Source: Prevotella sp. (lineage in GTDB: Bacteria; Bacteroidota; Bacteroidia; Bacteroidales; Bacteroidaceae). Taken from it: 41,938 nucleotides of DNA. Below, in pieces: positions 23,189-33,239 of the stretch. Each line of letters opens with the position of its first letter. Position 1 is the first letter of the stretch. The translations under genes were made by a program, and so were the position numbers. The notes beneath the pieces are model-generated. The model was not told the origin of the DNA and did no database searches. It saw only the letters and a program-made list of their open reading frames with translations. The stretch spans positions 1 through 41,938 of the forward strand of contig JAFSYY010000045.1 in NCBI GenBank assembly GCA_017455845.1, read 5' to 3'.

Positions 23189-24400
23189 TTACTTAAACAG
23201 GTCTTTCAAACCGTCCATGTCGAAGGCAAGGGTGAAGCGTAGGGTCTGGTCGAGAGGATTGCTCTGAGCAGTGGAGATGACGTAGCCCACATCGAGCGAG
23301 AAGACATTCATGCGGAAGCCGCCGCCCACGGTGAAATATTTTCGGTTGCCCTTCGACTCGGACTCATGGTGATAACCGGCACGGAGCGAGAACTGGTCGT
23401 GATAGACATATTCGGCACCTACGCTCCATTGTACCTCCTCCAACTCTTCCTTGAAGCCGCCAGGGGCATCGCTGAAACTGGTGAAGATACCCTTGATGCT
23501 CGACATGTCGGAATATTCCTCGCGCACATACTGTTGATACTCACCTTCGTGATAGAGGTCGGCATTGCCTCCAAGACGGTCGTCGATATACTGCTGCTGG
23601 GTGGGCACGGTGGGCACGAGCAGTTTGTTGGCATCGGCCGCAATGGTAAAGCGGTTGTACTCATCAAACGGAATCATGAGCGATGCGCCCAGGCGCAGGT
23701 TGGCAGGAATAAACTGGCTTTCCTCATCGCCATAGAACGAAATCTTGCTACCAATGTTGGTGGCGGTAAGACCCAGTCCTAACTGGCACTCACGGTTGCC
23801 CAGCATGATATAGTTGTTGTAGTACATGGCAATGTCGGCGGCAAAGGCTGAGGCAGGCTTCGACCCCTCGCTGAAGTAGTCGTAGCGCAGGTCGCTATAG
23901 ATCCATCGCAGGCCGACACCGAGCGAGAAGGTCTCACTCAACATTCGCGAGTAAGCCACGTCGAGCGACATCTCGTAAGGCTTCACCGTCATTGAGGCAT
24001 CCTCGCCGACGCCGTCGGTATATACCTCACCGAGGGAGAAATAGCGCAGAGAACCAGACAATGCGCCGTAGTCGCCGATGCGATAGTAGCCGGCAACGTA
24101 GGCCAGGTCGATGTCGTTGACCAACTGTCGGAGCCAGGGGGTGTAGTTGAGAGCCACACCGGCACGGCTGATGCAGAAAGGGTATTTGGCCAGGTTCCAA
24201 TACTGCGAGTTGACGTCGGGATCGGTGGCACAGCCCACATCACCCATACCTGCAGAACGTGCATCGGGAGCGATGGTCTGCGAGATGACGGCATGGTCAA
24301 CAGGGTTGTACGTGGTAGTCTTAGAGTCTTGAGCCGAGGCAGTGCCAACGGCTGTTAGCCAACAGGCGGTTGCAAAAAATATGTTTTTATACTGTTTCAT
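23189..24400 (-). CDS. porV: Type IX secretion system outer-membrane protein PorV
   Basis: A 403-aa FadL-like beta-barrel that carries cargo from the type IX translocon to the PorU sortase. The signal peptide ends near VGTASA. Family landmarks are APDARSAGMGDVGCATDPD with NSQYWNLAKYPF, and YTPWLRQLVNDIDLAYVAGYY. Later strands contain VGAEYVYHDQFSLRAGYHHE and VGGGFRMNVFSLDVGYVIS. It lies 24 bases behind porU, so the two are very likely cotranscribed. Length is normal and no repeat insert is present. Confidence 0.94.
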   Translation of the reverse strand: MKQYKNIFFATACWLTAVGTASAQDSKTTTYNPVDHAVISQTIAPDARSAGMGDVGCATDPDVNSQYWNLAKYPFCISRAGVALNYTPWLRQLVNDIDLAYVAGYYRIGDYGALSGSLRYFSLGEVYTDGVGEDASMTVKPYEMSLDVAYSRMLSETFSLGVGLRWIYSDLRYDYFSEGSKPASAFAADIAMYYNNYIMLGNRECQLGLGLTATNIGSKISFYGDEESQFIPANLRLGASLMIPFDEYNRFTIAADANKLLVPTVPTQQQYIDDRLGGNADLYHEGEYQQYVREEYSDMSSIKGIFTSFSDAPGGFKEELEEVQWSVGAEYVYHDQFSLRAGYHHESESKGNRKYFTVGGGFRMNVFSLDVGYVISTAQSNPLDQTLRFTLAFDMDGLKDLFK

Positions 24401-24424
24401 CGTTTAAATAAACGCGGCTTCGCC

Positions 24425-27400
24425 TTAATTATTGCCCAGCACAATCAATTTCCTGGCTTGTGATGCCTGTTTGCTGCCATTGCTGCTGACAAGAATCCTG
24501 TAGAAATAGACACCGGTGCGCAGGCGTGAGCCACTGCCGGTGGTCAGGTCCCAGTCGATGGTATAAGTATGGTCGGTAGGCAGTCCTGTCTCTGTGCGCC
24601 CCCATAGTTTACGTCCTGAGGTGTCGAATATTTCGAGTTCCACATCCATTTCGCTGCCTGTGCGGTCGTGGCTGATGACAAAGCGCGTGGATGTGCTCGC
24701 AGGGTTTTGGGTGCAGATGACATTGATCAGCGAGGGTTCCTGTTTGCTGTTCACCACAAAGGACAGTTCAACTGTCGAGGAGTTGTTGAGCATATCCCAG
24801 GCACGGAACAGCAGGCGGTGCTGGCCGTCGGTGAGTTCGGGGATGCTGAATCCCACGGTGCCTCGCTGGTAGTCGCCGAAGTCGTACTGGAAATACTCGT
24901 TGAGGTTATATGTCTTGTTCATATTACCGTCGATGATAAGTTCCAGGTCGTGGCCAATGCCGCTGCCCGCCACGTTGATACCGTCCTTATCGTTGATCTC
25001 AGCATAGAAATACGGAGTGGAGTTGACCTCGTCGCCGTTGACAAACGCATCGCTGTTGAGATAGCAATAGATAGAAGGACCAATCTCGTCGTTGACAGTA
25101 TCGACATAGCCCGAGAGGGTGAAGTTGTCGTTCTCGCCATGAGCCTCAAGGGTCTTGTCAACGTTGACGGCATAGACGAGGAAGAGTCCGGTATTATCGG
25201 AGTAACTGATGTCCTTGGGCACGGAGAAGGTGAACGAGAACTCACCGTTGGTGACGCTGTTGCTGCCGCTATAGATCGTGTTGGGGCGGTCGGTGAAGGT
25301 AATGGCCGTGCTTGTCTCGGTGGTGTTGTTCATCTTGCCGGAGATGGTCTCTTCAATGTCGCGCACAGTAAACGTGGCAACGCCGTTGAAGTCGGCATGG
25401 TCTGGGATATGTCCCTTCACCGTGGCTATCGAGCCGGCCTTCAGTTGCTTGGGGCTGCCGCCTACGGGCTCGCCGTTGATTTCATCGATGGTGGCTGTGA
25501 GGGTGGGGGCGGCGAGCACCAGAGCGGGGTCGCCCAGTAGTGAATACTGCTGTTTGTTGGTCACCATCTCGGTGGTGCCAGCCGTGAAGTCGTTCTTGGC
25601 CAGCATGGCAGCCTCGCCGATGGAGAGGCGACGGCCGTTGTCGTCGGTAGACAATACATATTTCATGAACGACTGGTTCATGGGTCGGTTGTAACTGGCA
25701 TACACTGTACGTGTGGTGCCGTAGAAGGCGATGGCACCGCCTTTCTCGTTGAACATGGCCGTCTCGCCTATATTCTCATCCTGACCGTCGAAAGGCATAA
25801 TGTCGCAGGAGGCTGTCACCCATAGGGGCAGGCGCAGCGAGGTGGCCTTGGCAAAGTCGGGCAGGGTGACCACATACTCGTGGGAGATGGCATCCATGCG
25901 TCCGTGGCCGGAGTAGTTCATCACCAGTGCTCCCGCCTGCATCTGCTGGAGGATGAGGCGCGTCACGTCGGGATAACTGTTGCCCGTGGCTGATGTCACA
26001 CGGGTATAGGCATCCCAGTATATCTTCTTGATGTTATAGGCGGTGTTGTAATGCAGCACGGTGTCGAGTACTGCCTCTGCATCCTGCATGTGGCGGTTCT
26101 GGTCGCCGTCATCGCCCAGGAAGCAGAGCGTGTTTTGCCATGCACCGGCATACTCGTTTGTGCGGTAGGCGTAGATTTTGTCTACCAGCACCTTTGCCTG
26201 AGCGGAGTTTCGTGCCGACAGGCGTCCTACGGCGGCATCAATCTTGTCGGTGAGCACATTGCTGCCCTCGCCGTCGTCGAGCAGGCAGAAGAAGTCATCG
26301 CTGACATAACACTTGGTTTCGCTGAATGAGTTCTCGCTTTCATAACAGAGCAGGAAATTGTCGGGTGAGGTGTTGCGCCAGTCGCTGGTGAGCATGCGGT
26401 TGTCCCATGCCCCGTCGCCAAAGAGGATGAGATAGCGGGGCATGTCGGCCTCGGTCTCGGCGCGGTCGTAGAGCATCTTCATATAGCGGCGGTATGCGTT
26501 GACATCGGGCGTGCCGCTGGAGAACTCGTTGAACAACTCGTCGGCAGGCACAAGGTTGACGCGCATGCCGTCGTAGGTCTCGTGGAGGGTTTTCAGACGC
26601 TCGGCCTCTGATACAAAAACCTGTGTTGTGGGAATGATGATGACCATGTCGGCCTGCGGGTCGGCATGATGATCCTGATTGGTGATGCGGTAAACATATT
26701 CCGGCACGGGGAAAGAGGCGGTGGAAAGGGCAGGCATCGGCTTGGCGTAGGTATAGGCAAACGACACATAATCGATGCGGACGATGCCCCCGGATGTCTG
26801 TTTAATCACCACCTTGTTGCTTTCGCTATCCATCTGTGTCTCGGGAACGGCAAAGGTCCAGTTGGCCTGCGTAGCCACGGCGTAGGAGTCGGCGGGTTTG
26901 CCTGTCTTGTTGCTGAACAGCGATGAATTGGGTACAATCTTTCCCAACTCGGTGCCATTGATGCTGACTGTAGCCTCGAAGGTGGCATCGAACGAGAGGT
27001 TGACATTCAGTTGGGCCGTTGTCTGTCTGTTTGTGGGCTGCTGGGTGCCAGGCATGGTGATGACACGGTCGGTGCCGATGGTCAGTTTCTCGCTGTTATA
27101 GAGGTTGCGCCCGCCATGGAACCAGGAATAGTTGTCTACTTCGTTGATGTCGTGATAGTCATTGGGGCCCGGATAGAACGCGCCGCAGAAGGTGGCGCTG
27201 TCGACAGCCAGTGGCTCCTCATCGCTCTCGGTGATGAAATAGTAGCCGTAGTCGGAGCAGGCATTACGCTCGCGTGCCACTGCTTTCTTCGTGGACCAGT
27301 TGACGGGGCCTACGGCATGGAACAGACGTCGGCCGTTAATGGTAATGGAGGGCACCTCCTTGAGGTCGTCGGTCGATGCCAGATAGTCGCCGGTAAGTTT

Positions 27401-28018
27401 CTCTGGCTGCATGGCACCGCCGTAGCCATAGATTTTCACTTTCGACAGACTGGAGAAACCGGCTTGGCGTACCAAGGCTTCTGTCAACTGATAGATTCCC
27501 GTCTCCGGTACCCGTATCTTGGCCCATTGTCCAGTGGCCAGCACAGAGTGGTCGGCATAGCGTCCATCGCTGGCAGCAGCACGGCGGGCGGCACTGATCT
27601 CATGCTTGACAGGTTTGATGTTCAGCATGAAACTGACCAGTTTCTGGTATTTCCCATTGCGGAACACCAGCGGTACGAACGATATGTAGAGTGTACCAGT
27701 CTTTCGTGATACACCGACGTGCTGACTGACCTCGGGCATGTCTGGCAGTGCATCGGACGTAATCTGTCCGTAGCGTGTAATGTCGGCCTTCGACATATCC
27801 ATGAACTCTGGATAGTAGATGCTCACCTCATAGTCGTAGGCAGCGTAGTCGCGTCCCAGCGGCAGTGAGTAATGAAAACGCGGCAACACAGAGTCTATCC
27901 TCACTTCGTTGGCTGTAAGGTTGAAAAACTCTTGTGTGCCGTTGGCAGCAGACCCTTGTGCTGAAGTGCCTGCCATAAAGCCCATAAAGGCTGTCAGTAT
28001 GATCAGTAATCGTTTCAT
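24425..28018 (-). CDS. porU: Type IX secretion system sortase PorU
   Basis: A 1197-aa C25-family cysteine peptidase that removes C-terminal sorting signals from type IX cargo and attaches the proteins to A-LPS at the cell surface. After the signal peptide and a beta-rich N-terminal region comes the gingipain-like domain, with the catalytic His in VMNYSGHGR (about residue 698) and Cys in WVTASCDIMPF (about 734). The C-terminal part is beta-rich and ends with a FlgD-like domain (TRFVISHDRTGSEMDVELEI, DWDLTTGSGSRLRTGVYFYR). That end resembles a sorting domain itself. The FAH-family gene ends 7 bases upstream, and porV follows downstream. No repeat insert is seen. Confidence 0.95.
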   Translation of the reverse strand: MKRLLIILTAFMGFMAGTSAQGSAANGTQEFFNLTANEVRIDSVLPRFHYSLPLGRDYAAYDYEVSIYYPEFMDMSKADITRYGQITSDALPDMPEVSQHVGVSRKTGTLYISFVPLVFRNGKYQKLVSFMLNIKPVKHEISAARRAAASDGRYADHSVLATGQWAKIRVPETGIYQLTEALVRQAGFSSLSKVKIYGYGGAMQPEKLTGDYLASTDDLKEVPSITINGRRLFHAVGPVNWSTKKAVARERNACSDYGYYFITESDEEPLAVDSATFCGAFYPGPNDYHDINEVDNYSWFHGGRNLYNSEKLTIGTDRVITMPGTQQPTNRQTTAQLNVNLSFDATFEATVSINGTELGKIVPNSSLFSNKTGKPADSYAVATQANWTFAVPETQMDSESNKVVIKQTSGGIVRIDYVSFAYTYAKPMPALSTASFPVPEYVYRITNQDHHADPQADMVIIIPTTQVFVSEAERLKTLHETYDGMRVNLVPADELFNEFSSGTPDVNAYRRYMKMLYDRAETEADMPRYLILFGDGAWDNRMLTSDWRNTSPDNFLLCYESENSFSETKCYVSDDFFCLLDDGEGSNVLTDKIDAAVGRLSARNSAQAKVLVDKIYAYRTNEYAGAWQNTLCFLGDDGDQNRHMQDAEAVLDTVLHYNTAYNIKKIYWDAYTRVTSATGNSYPDVTRLILQQMQAGALVMNYSGHGRMDAISHEYVVTLPDFAKATSLRLPLWVTASCDIMPFDGQDENIGETAMFNEKGGAIAFYGTTRTVYASYNRPMNQSFMKYVLSTDDNGRRLSIGEAAMLAKNDFTAGTTEMVTNKQQYSLLGDPALVLAAPTLTATIDEINGEPVGGSPKQLKAGSIATVKGHIPDHADFNGVATFTVRDIEETISGKMNNTTETSTAITFTDRPNTIYSGSNSVTNGEFSFTFSVPKDISYSDNTGLFLVYAVNVDKTLEAHGENDNFTLSGYVDTVNDEIGPSIYCYLNSDAFVNGDEVNSTPYFYAEINDKDGINVAGSGIGHDLELIIDGNMNKTYNLNEYFQYDFGDYQRGTVGFSIPELTDGQHRLLFRAWDMLNNSSTVELSFVVNSKQEPSLINVICTQNPASTSTRFVISHDRTGSEMDVELEIFDTSGRKLWGRTETGLPTDHTYTIDWDLTTGSGSRLRTGVYFYRILVSSNGSKQASQARKLIVLGNN

Positions 28019-28025
28019 ATCGCGT

Positions 28026-28643
28026 TTATTTACAATAGAAGTCCAGCACCTTTCGGCTTTCCAGCCAGCCCTCCAGGTGGTCGTTAATCTTTACCGGTCC
28101 GATGCCGGCAGGAGTGCCGGTGTAGAGCAGGTCGCCGGTCTTCAGGGTAAAGAAGGTGGAGATATAGGCAATCAGTTCGTCCACCTTGTAGAGCATGTCG
28201 CCCGTACAGCCCTGCTGCACCGTCTGCCCGTTGATGTCGAGGTGGAAATGGAGGGCCTGTACCTCACGGTATGTAGCCACATCCATCCATTCCCCTATGA
28301 CGGCTGAGCCGTCGAAGCCCTTGCATATTTCCCAGGGCTTTCCTTCGCGTCGAGCCTTTTCCTGCCAGTCGCGTGCCGTGAAGTCGATGCCCACGGTCAC
28401 TGCGTCGTAGTAGCGATGGGCAAAGCGTGCCGGAATGCCTTTGCCCAGCCGGCAGATGCGTACCACGAGTTCGGCCTCGTAGTCCACCCTTGCCGACCAG
28501 TCGGGGATGAAAAACGGCTTGCCGTCTTTCAGCAGTGCGGAGTCGGCCTTGGTGAAAATCACGGGTGCCTCCGGTTTATATAACGCGCCATCCAGTTCTT
28601 TATTGTGCTGGATGTAGTTCATTCCTACTGCAAAAATCTTCAT
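28026..28643 (-). CDS. Fumarylacetoacetate hydrolase (FAH) family protein
   Basis: A 205-aa short-form FAH protein. The family includes acylpyruvate hydrolases and oxaloacetate decarboxylases. The metal ligands fit VDYEAELVVRI (Glu-x-Glu), and GIDFTARDWQEKARREGKPW and LLYTGTPAGIGPVK are typical later motifs. It starts with MKIFAVGMNYIQHNKEL, the usual start for this type. The substrate cannot be read from the sequence. It lies 7 bases before porU and may be in the same transcript; a functional link is not obvious. Confidence 0.9.
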   Translation of the reverse strand: MKIFAVGMNYIQHNKELDGALYKPEAPVIFTKADSALLKDGKPFFIPDWSARVDYEAELVVRICRLGKGIPARFAHRYYDAVTVGIDFTARDWQEKARREGKPWEICKGFDGSAVIGEWMDVATYREVQALHFHLDINGQTVQQGCTGDMLYKVDELIAYISTFFTLKTGDLLYTGTPAGIGPVKINDHLEGWLESRKVLDFYCK

Positions 28644-28664
28644 GGGCGGCTCACGGTCACTTTA

Positions 28665-30659
28665 CTATTTGAACACAATTTTCCGTCCGTTGGCAATGTA
28701 GAGACCCCTGCGGGGATGCGACACGCGCTGGCCACCCAAGGTGTAGAGAGCCATGCTGCGGATGTCGTCGTTGTTTAAAGCCTCAATAGAGGTTACAATA
28801 TCCTTGCCAATGACCAGACTGAGGGAGGTGGTTTCGCCATCAACCCTCAGATAGGCACTGAAGGGCTGCAGTATGTCATCGCCGGCAAGAGGCAGGAACT
28901 GACCGTAGACCTGACTGTCGGCACTTGCCACTGGCGTGAGGCCGAAGGTGCGTGCGGGAGCCTGTTGTCTGGTGTAGGTGCCAAAGAAAATGTCGGACAA
29001 TGCCGGGTCGTTGCTGTCAATGGTCTTTACATCAATCGACGAGGTTACTTTCAGTTCTGTGGCTTTAGGAATAAAGACGTATGGCGTGTTGGCATCAATG
29101 CCACCAATCTCTGCCTCGTCGAAGAGCACGGTGTTATCCTCCTTCTTATTGAAGCGATGGAAGGTGCCCAGTACGTTGGAATCGTAGGTGGAAATGTCAA
29201 ACGGCAGCATGAGTGTGGTGGCGCGGCCTGTGGTGAAGGTGCGGTCAAGGCTGAGGCTGCTGGCGGTGAAGTCTCTGGGTGTGCAGAAGGAATAGTTGTC
29301 GTAGAGCATCAGGTTGTTGCAGACATCGTTGACGATGATGTTACATTCGCCGCCGTCGCTATTGCCTTCAGGCAGGAAAACAAGCGTATGGTCGGAGAAT
29401 CCTTTGAGCAGACCGCCAAGACGGGCGGTAGACGCCGGTGCCTTGCTGCTTTCTGAACGGCTGGGAGTGCTTGCTCCCAAGCCTTGAATGGCCGACCCAG
29501 ACATGTCGATATAGCCAACATGATCCTTATCACCTACTGAGGCGAATACATTACTGCCAAGGTCAGTGACAGGCTGGTCGCAGACGGTAGCCAGAACAAT
29601 ACCCAGGCCTCCGTTGACAATGTTGCTGGGTAAGAGTTCATAGACCTTTACCTTAGTGCTGACAGAGCCGGCAGTAATCATACTTGAGGAGTTAACGCTT
29701 ATTCCCGTCACCTTCACCGTGGCTGTCTCGCGCTTGTCACGGAAAGGTGCACGCTTTCTGCGGGAGCCAGCATCCTGGGGAGCAAGGTATATCTTCACGT
29801 AGGTATCTTCTGGACACTCGTAGTCTATCCAATTTTCATCATCGAACGTCGCGTTGCTGATGGCTATGGGACTGTTGTCACCAATCTTCACATAGAGTAC
29901 AGCACCCGGATCGGTCTGGGCAATGATGCATAAGCGGCCGGTTCCTGCTGGCAACAACAGGGTGATGCCCTTGAATATATCAGCGTATGCTGCCGTACCG
30001 GCTACCTCCTGGCTGGCCTGGTCTATATCGGTTTCGGTCATTGAGGTGGCAAGGATGATGCCTGCCGGGGAATCGTCAGTTGCAGGACTGAACCCCTGAG
30101 TACTTTCAGAATCGTTATTAGGTACGGTGAACAGCACATTCTTAACAATCACGTTCGAGAGGTCGATAGGATTGCCATTGCTGTCGGTAAAGTCCGACAC
30201 ATCAAATAGCATGCTATAGGTGGGAACACCGTCTATCTCATCACTTTCATTGACAAATGGCGGGATAAACATCACTTGGAAGTCGGCTGTCACCTCTACA
30301 TCATACGGAGCCTCAGGCATGGCAAAAGTATAGGTTGTCGTTCCCATCGGGTTGGCTACGTCAACAGGTACCAACACAATAGGTTCTGCCACGGCAGGAA
30401 CCATATGACGCGACTGAGCGTGGTTACCTGTCATGGTCTTCACCACCGTGATGTTGTCTGCTGTCAAGAGATAGCCCGAAGCAGGTGTTGCCGTCAGCGT
30501 ACAGATGCCGTCGCTCTCCTCGGCTGTGACCTGTCCGCCGTCTGCTGACACCACGCCGCCAACCTGTGTAACAATAGTTACGCCGCCATCGGCCCTTACT
30601 CCTGATGAATACAGGAGCAGGGCTGACAGGACGCAGAAATATCTGATTAAATGTTTCAT
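28665..30659 (-). CDS. Large secreted protein with type IX-like C-terminal tail (664 aa)
   Basis: Signal peptide (LIRYFCVLSALLLYSSGVRA), then about 110 residues that are clearly related to the same region of the next gene upstream. Shared features are GVTIVTQ/GTVTIIKQ, CTLTATPASGY, and TYTFAMPEAPYDVEV. A beta-rich middle follows, and the last 30 residues contain LYTLGGQRVSHPRRGLYIAN plus GRKIVFK, the tail seen in many Prevotella secreted proteins and probably a type IX sorting signal. No catalytic motif is recognised. It is one of three adjacent paralogue-like genes next to porU/porV. Confidence 0.75.
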   Translation of the reverse strand: MKHLIRYFCVLSALLLYSSGVRADGGVTIVTQVGGVVSADGGQVTAEESDGICTLTATPASGYLLTADNITVVKTMTGNHAQSRHMVPAVAEPIVLVPVDVANPMGTTTYTFAMPEAPYDVEVTADFQVMFIPPFVNESDEIDGVPTYSMLFDVSDFTDSNGNPIDLSNVIVKNVLFTVPNNDSESTQGFSPATDDSPAGIILATSMTETDIDQASQEVAGTAAYADIFKGITLLLPAGTGRLCIIAQTDPGAVLYVKIGDNSPIAISNATFDDENWIDYECPEDTYVKIYLAPQDAGSRRKRAPFRDKRETATVKVTGISVNSSSMITAGSVSTKVKVYELLPSNIVNGGLGIVLATVCDQPVTDLGSNVFASVGDKDHVGYIDMSGSAIQGLGASTPSRSESSKAPASTARLGGLLKGFSDHTLVFLPEGNSDGGECNIIVNDVCNNLMLYDNYSFCTPRDFTASSLSLDRTFTTGRATTLMLPFDISTYDSNVLGTFHRFNKKEDNTVLFDEAEIGGIDANTPYVFIPKATELKVTSSIDVKTIDSNDPALSDIFFGTYTRQQAPARTFGLTPVASADSQVYGQFLPLAGDDILQPFSAYLRVDGETTSLSLVIGKDIVTSIEALNNDDIRSMALYTLGGQRVSHPRRGLYIANGRKIVFK

Positions 30660-30680
30660 TCTCTATTAAGATTATATGAA

Positions 30681-33188
30681 TTACTTGACGACAATTTTCT
30701 TGCCGTTGACAATATACAGCCCCTTCTTAAGTGAAGAGGGAAGAGGAAAGAGGGAAGCGCTCGACCTTTGGTCGCTTGCTACCGAAGGGACGCAAGAATT
30801 TGCTTCCGCACTGGAAATCCTGCGGCCTTGCAGGTCGTAGATGCTCATTGCTCTCTCTTCATTATTCATCAGTGTAGCGTCTATGCCACTGACAGTGCTG
30901 TCGTCAACGATGATTGTCAGACGGGCTTCGCCACTCTGGTTCTTGGCTATGGGAAGATAGCATCGGTTGGCGGGAATGGTGCCACTGATTGTCTTCACAA
31001 ACTCGTTGTTGTAGAGCACGTAGATGTTGTTTTCGGCAGTGAGGGCGGACACGGCGGTAGCCGTGGCGCAGCCCTGCAACAGGTTGTTGTCAAAAGTATT
31101 GACCTCACCCTGCCAGGCTTCGGCAATAACCATATCCTCCATGGGCTCGCTGGCATAGAGCAGCACGGCCACGCCCTGTGGGATGTACTGAATCTTATCG
31201 GCAGTGACCTCAGTGCCGTTCACCCCCGTAACAATGTAGGCATCGATGCCTTCCGGGGTAGCCAGGTCCTCAGCGGCATAGTAGGTGGCCCAGTTGTTTT
31301 CGAAGAAGGAGACACTGAGTTCACGCATAATCTGGAAGGAGTAGGTCACCGTGCCTTGATAGTTGCCAATACCTGTAAAAGTAACAGTTGCTGTACCTAC
31401 GTTGGTGTTGTTGTCGTATTCAACGGTAAAGTCCTTGTCCTCTACCAGTTCAACCTCGTCACCGCTGATGTCGTCACGGAGGCCGTACATGCCCTCAAGG
31501 ATTATTGCCTCACCAGTGTAGAGGAAGTCGTCGCCTTCTGTCCACAGCATATCGTCGGTAAGTGTCTTAGCCTCAATGGTGAAGGTGACGTTGACGGGCT
31601 CTGAGGAATAGTTGGCGTCGCCCTGCGTCAACTGTACATAGTAATCTCCTGCGTTGGTGGGAGATGCTTCGAGTGCATTGCTGCCCTTGTTGCGTTCGGA
31701 CTCACTGTTATAATATGTAATGACGAGCGTGCCGTTGTCAACAGAACCGCCTGTATAGTCCTGGGCTTGTCCGTTGTAGGTGACAGTCATGTCCTCGCCA
31801 GTGATGGTGGCTGCTGCGGCTACAATCTGGAAAGTCTTGCTGGGATCCACCTGCCCGCCATAGAAGTTTATGCCTTTGGAGATAAGCGTTACTGATGCAG
31901 TGCCTACGTTGGTGTTGGAGGCGTAGCGGGCATCGTAATCAGAGGCATCGACAGCATTACCCTTGAAAGTAACGGTGATAGCAGGAGTGATGGCCTCACC
32001 AGTAAACGTCTGGTCGGCAATGTCGGCAATGACAACTTGCGAGAAGTCGGCCTGAAAAATAGTGAAGTTGCTGCGAGCGGTGGTGCCAAGGAAGTTGTCG
32101 GACTCGGCAATAGTGGCCCTGATGGCGTATGAGCCGGCGTTTGAGGGAACGTCAGAAATCCAGTTCTCTGAAGTTTCAGATTGTCGCGAATATTCGTATG
32201 TCACAGTACCGTTGCCGGTGTTGCCGTTCACCACAGGCGTATTGGCATCGTCGCCGTAGGTCCAGCCTTCGAGGGTTACAGAGACGTTGCCAAGTTCTGC
32301 CTTGGCAATGGTAAAGTCGGCAGTAGCCTCACCAGCCTGGTAGTTGTCAGACTCAGCCACCGCAGCCCTGACGGTATACTCGCCGGCATTGGTGGGAACA
32401 GTAGTGGTGTAAGTGTTGTCGGCGGCATCCTTAACCTTATAGTAATAAGTGATGATTACATCAATGTCCTCCAGGCCCTCAGTGTAGGGCACATTCTCTT
32501 GTTCATCGTAGTCGCCGTATGTCCAACCATCAATACCCACCGAGAAATCGAGCGCTGCCTTGTTGATGGTAAAGGTGGCGGTGGCAGTACCGGTATAGAT
32601 GCCCTGGCCTGTCACTGTGACGGTACCAGTACCGGCATCGGTGTTATCAGTGTATTCGAAGGTATAGTCAGTGGACTGGGTAAGGGTAGTATTTCCCAAG
32701 ACGACACTGCTCACAGCAGGCTCCTTGGCCTGGCCGTCATAGGTAAACGAGGACTCGTCCAGCGTCACTACAGCATCAGCGATTGAGATACGGCTCTGGA
32801 ATTTGGCCACCACCTCAACATCATAGTCAGCATCGGGCATGGAAAATGTGTAGGTGGTATCGCCGCTGGGGTCTGCCGTGGCATCCGTGGCAGTCACGGC
32901 GATGCTGTTTTCCATGCTGGGAGCCTGAAGGCGGCCCTGGGCCAGATTACCGCTAATAGTCCGCTCGGCCGTGATAAAATCCACCGTGATGTAATTACCG
33001 TCTGCCGGTGTCACGGTCAGCGTGCACAGACCAGAAGCCTCTGACACCTGCGATGTCACTGTACCGGCGGCGTTGTTCTCTGTACCATTCAACTGTTTGA
33101 TGATGGTTACCGTGCCACCAGCCCAAACATTTGTTGCCATCAGCATGGCAGTAATACACAAAATAATGATTTTCTTTTTGAGTTCCAT
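30681..33188 (-). CDS. Large secreted protein with MBG/Ig-like repeats and type IX-like tail (835 aa)
   Basis: Signal peptide (KIIILCITAMLMATNVWAG), then the same N-terminal module as the 664-aa protein. Next come several beta repeats: EPAVSSVVLGNTTLTQSTDY, NTDAGTGTVTVTGQGIYTG, then ITGEDMTVTYNGQAQDYTG. These resemble MBG or Ig-like adhesin repeats. The C-terminal region has NNWATYYAAEDLATPEG and IYVLYNNEFVKTISGTIPAN, also found in the third protein. The tail IYDLQGRRISS ... KKGLYIVNGKKIVVK is split by a 52-bp core with heptamers (30731-30805), read as ANSCVPSVASDQRSSAS. Likely surface or extracellular; function unknown. Confidence 0.78.
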   Translation of the reverse strand: MELKKKIIILCITAMLMATNVWAGGTVTIIKQLNGTENNAAGTVTSQVSEASGLCTLTVTPADGNYITVDFITAERTISGNLAQGRLQAPSMENSIAVTATDATADPSGDTTYTFSMPDADYDVEVVAKFQSRISIADAVVTLDESSFTYDGQAKEPAVSSVVLGNTTLTQSTDYTFEYTDNTDAGTGTVTVTGQGIYTGTATATFTINKAALDFSVGIDGWTYGDYDEQENVPYTEGLEDIDVIITYYYKVKDAADNTYTTTVPTNAGEYTVRAAVAESDNYQAGEATADFTIAKAELGNVSVTLEGWTYGDDANTPVVNGNTGNGTVTYEYSRQSETSENWISDVPSNAGSYAIRATIAESDNFLGTTARSNFTIFQADFSQVVIADIADQTFTGEAITPAITVTFKGNAVDASDYDARYASNTNVGTASVTLISKGINFYGGQVDPSKTFQIVAAAATITGEDMTVTYNGQAQDYTGGSVDNGTLVITYYNSESERNKGSNALEASPTNAGDYYVQLTQGDANYSSEPVNVTFTIEAKTLTDDMLWTEGDDFLYTGEAIILEGMYGLRDDISGDEVELVEDKDFTVEYDNNTNVGTATVTFTGIGNYQGTVTYSFQIMRELSVSFFENNWATYYAAEDLATPEGIDAYIVTGVNGTEVTADKIQYIPQGVAVLLYASEPMEDMVIAEAWQGEVNTFDNNLLQGCATATAVSALTAENNIYVLYNNEFVKTISGTIPANRCYLPIAKNQSGEARLTIIVDDSTVSGIDATLMNNEERAMSIYDLQGRRISSAEANSCVPSVASDQRSSASLFPLPSSLKKGLYIVNGKKIVVK
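30731..30805. repeat. 52-bp core plus heptamers, in frame inside a probable sorting tail (copy 3)
   Basis: The core (30754-30805) is in the reverse orientation relative to the other three copies. Heptamers GTGAAGA, GGGAAGA, GGAAAGA, GGGAAGC lie on its AGCGCTTC side. The host gene reads it in the other direction from copy 1, yet both reading frames stay open. Confidence 0.85.
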
Positions 33189-33239
33189 ATTATCTTGTTT
33201 TTTATTATTTTTATTCTTGTTAGTGACTATTCCTTGTTG

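Noticed and set aside
24668-25540. Plus-strand frame of 290 codons opposite porU
   Set aside because: Antisense shadow of the PorU C-terminal region, without any recognisable motif or start signal.
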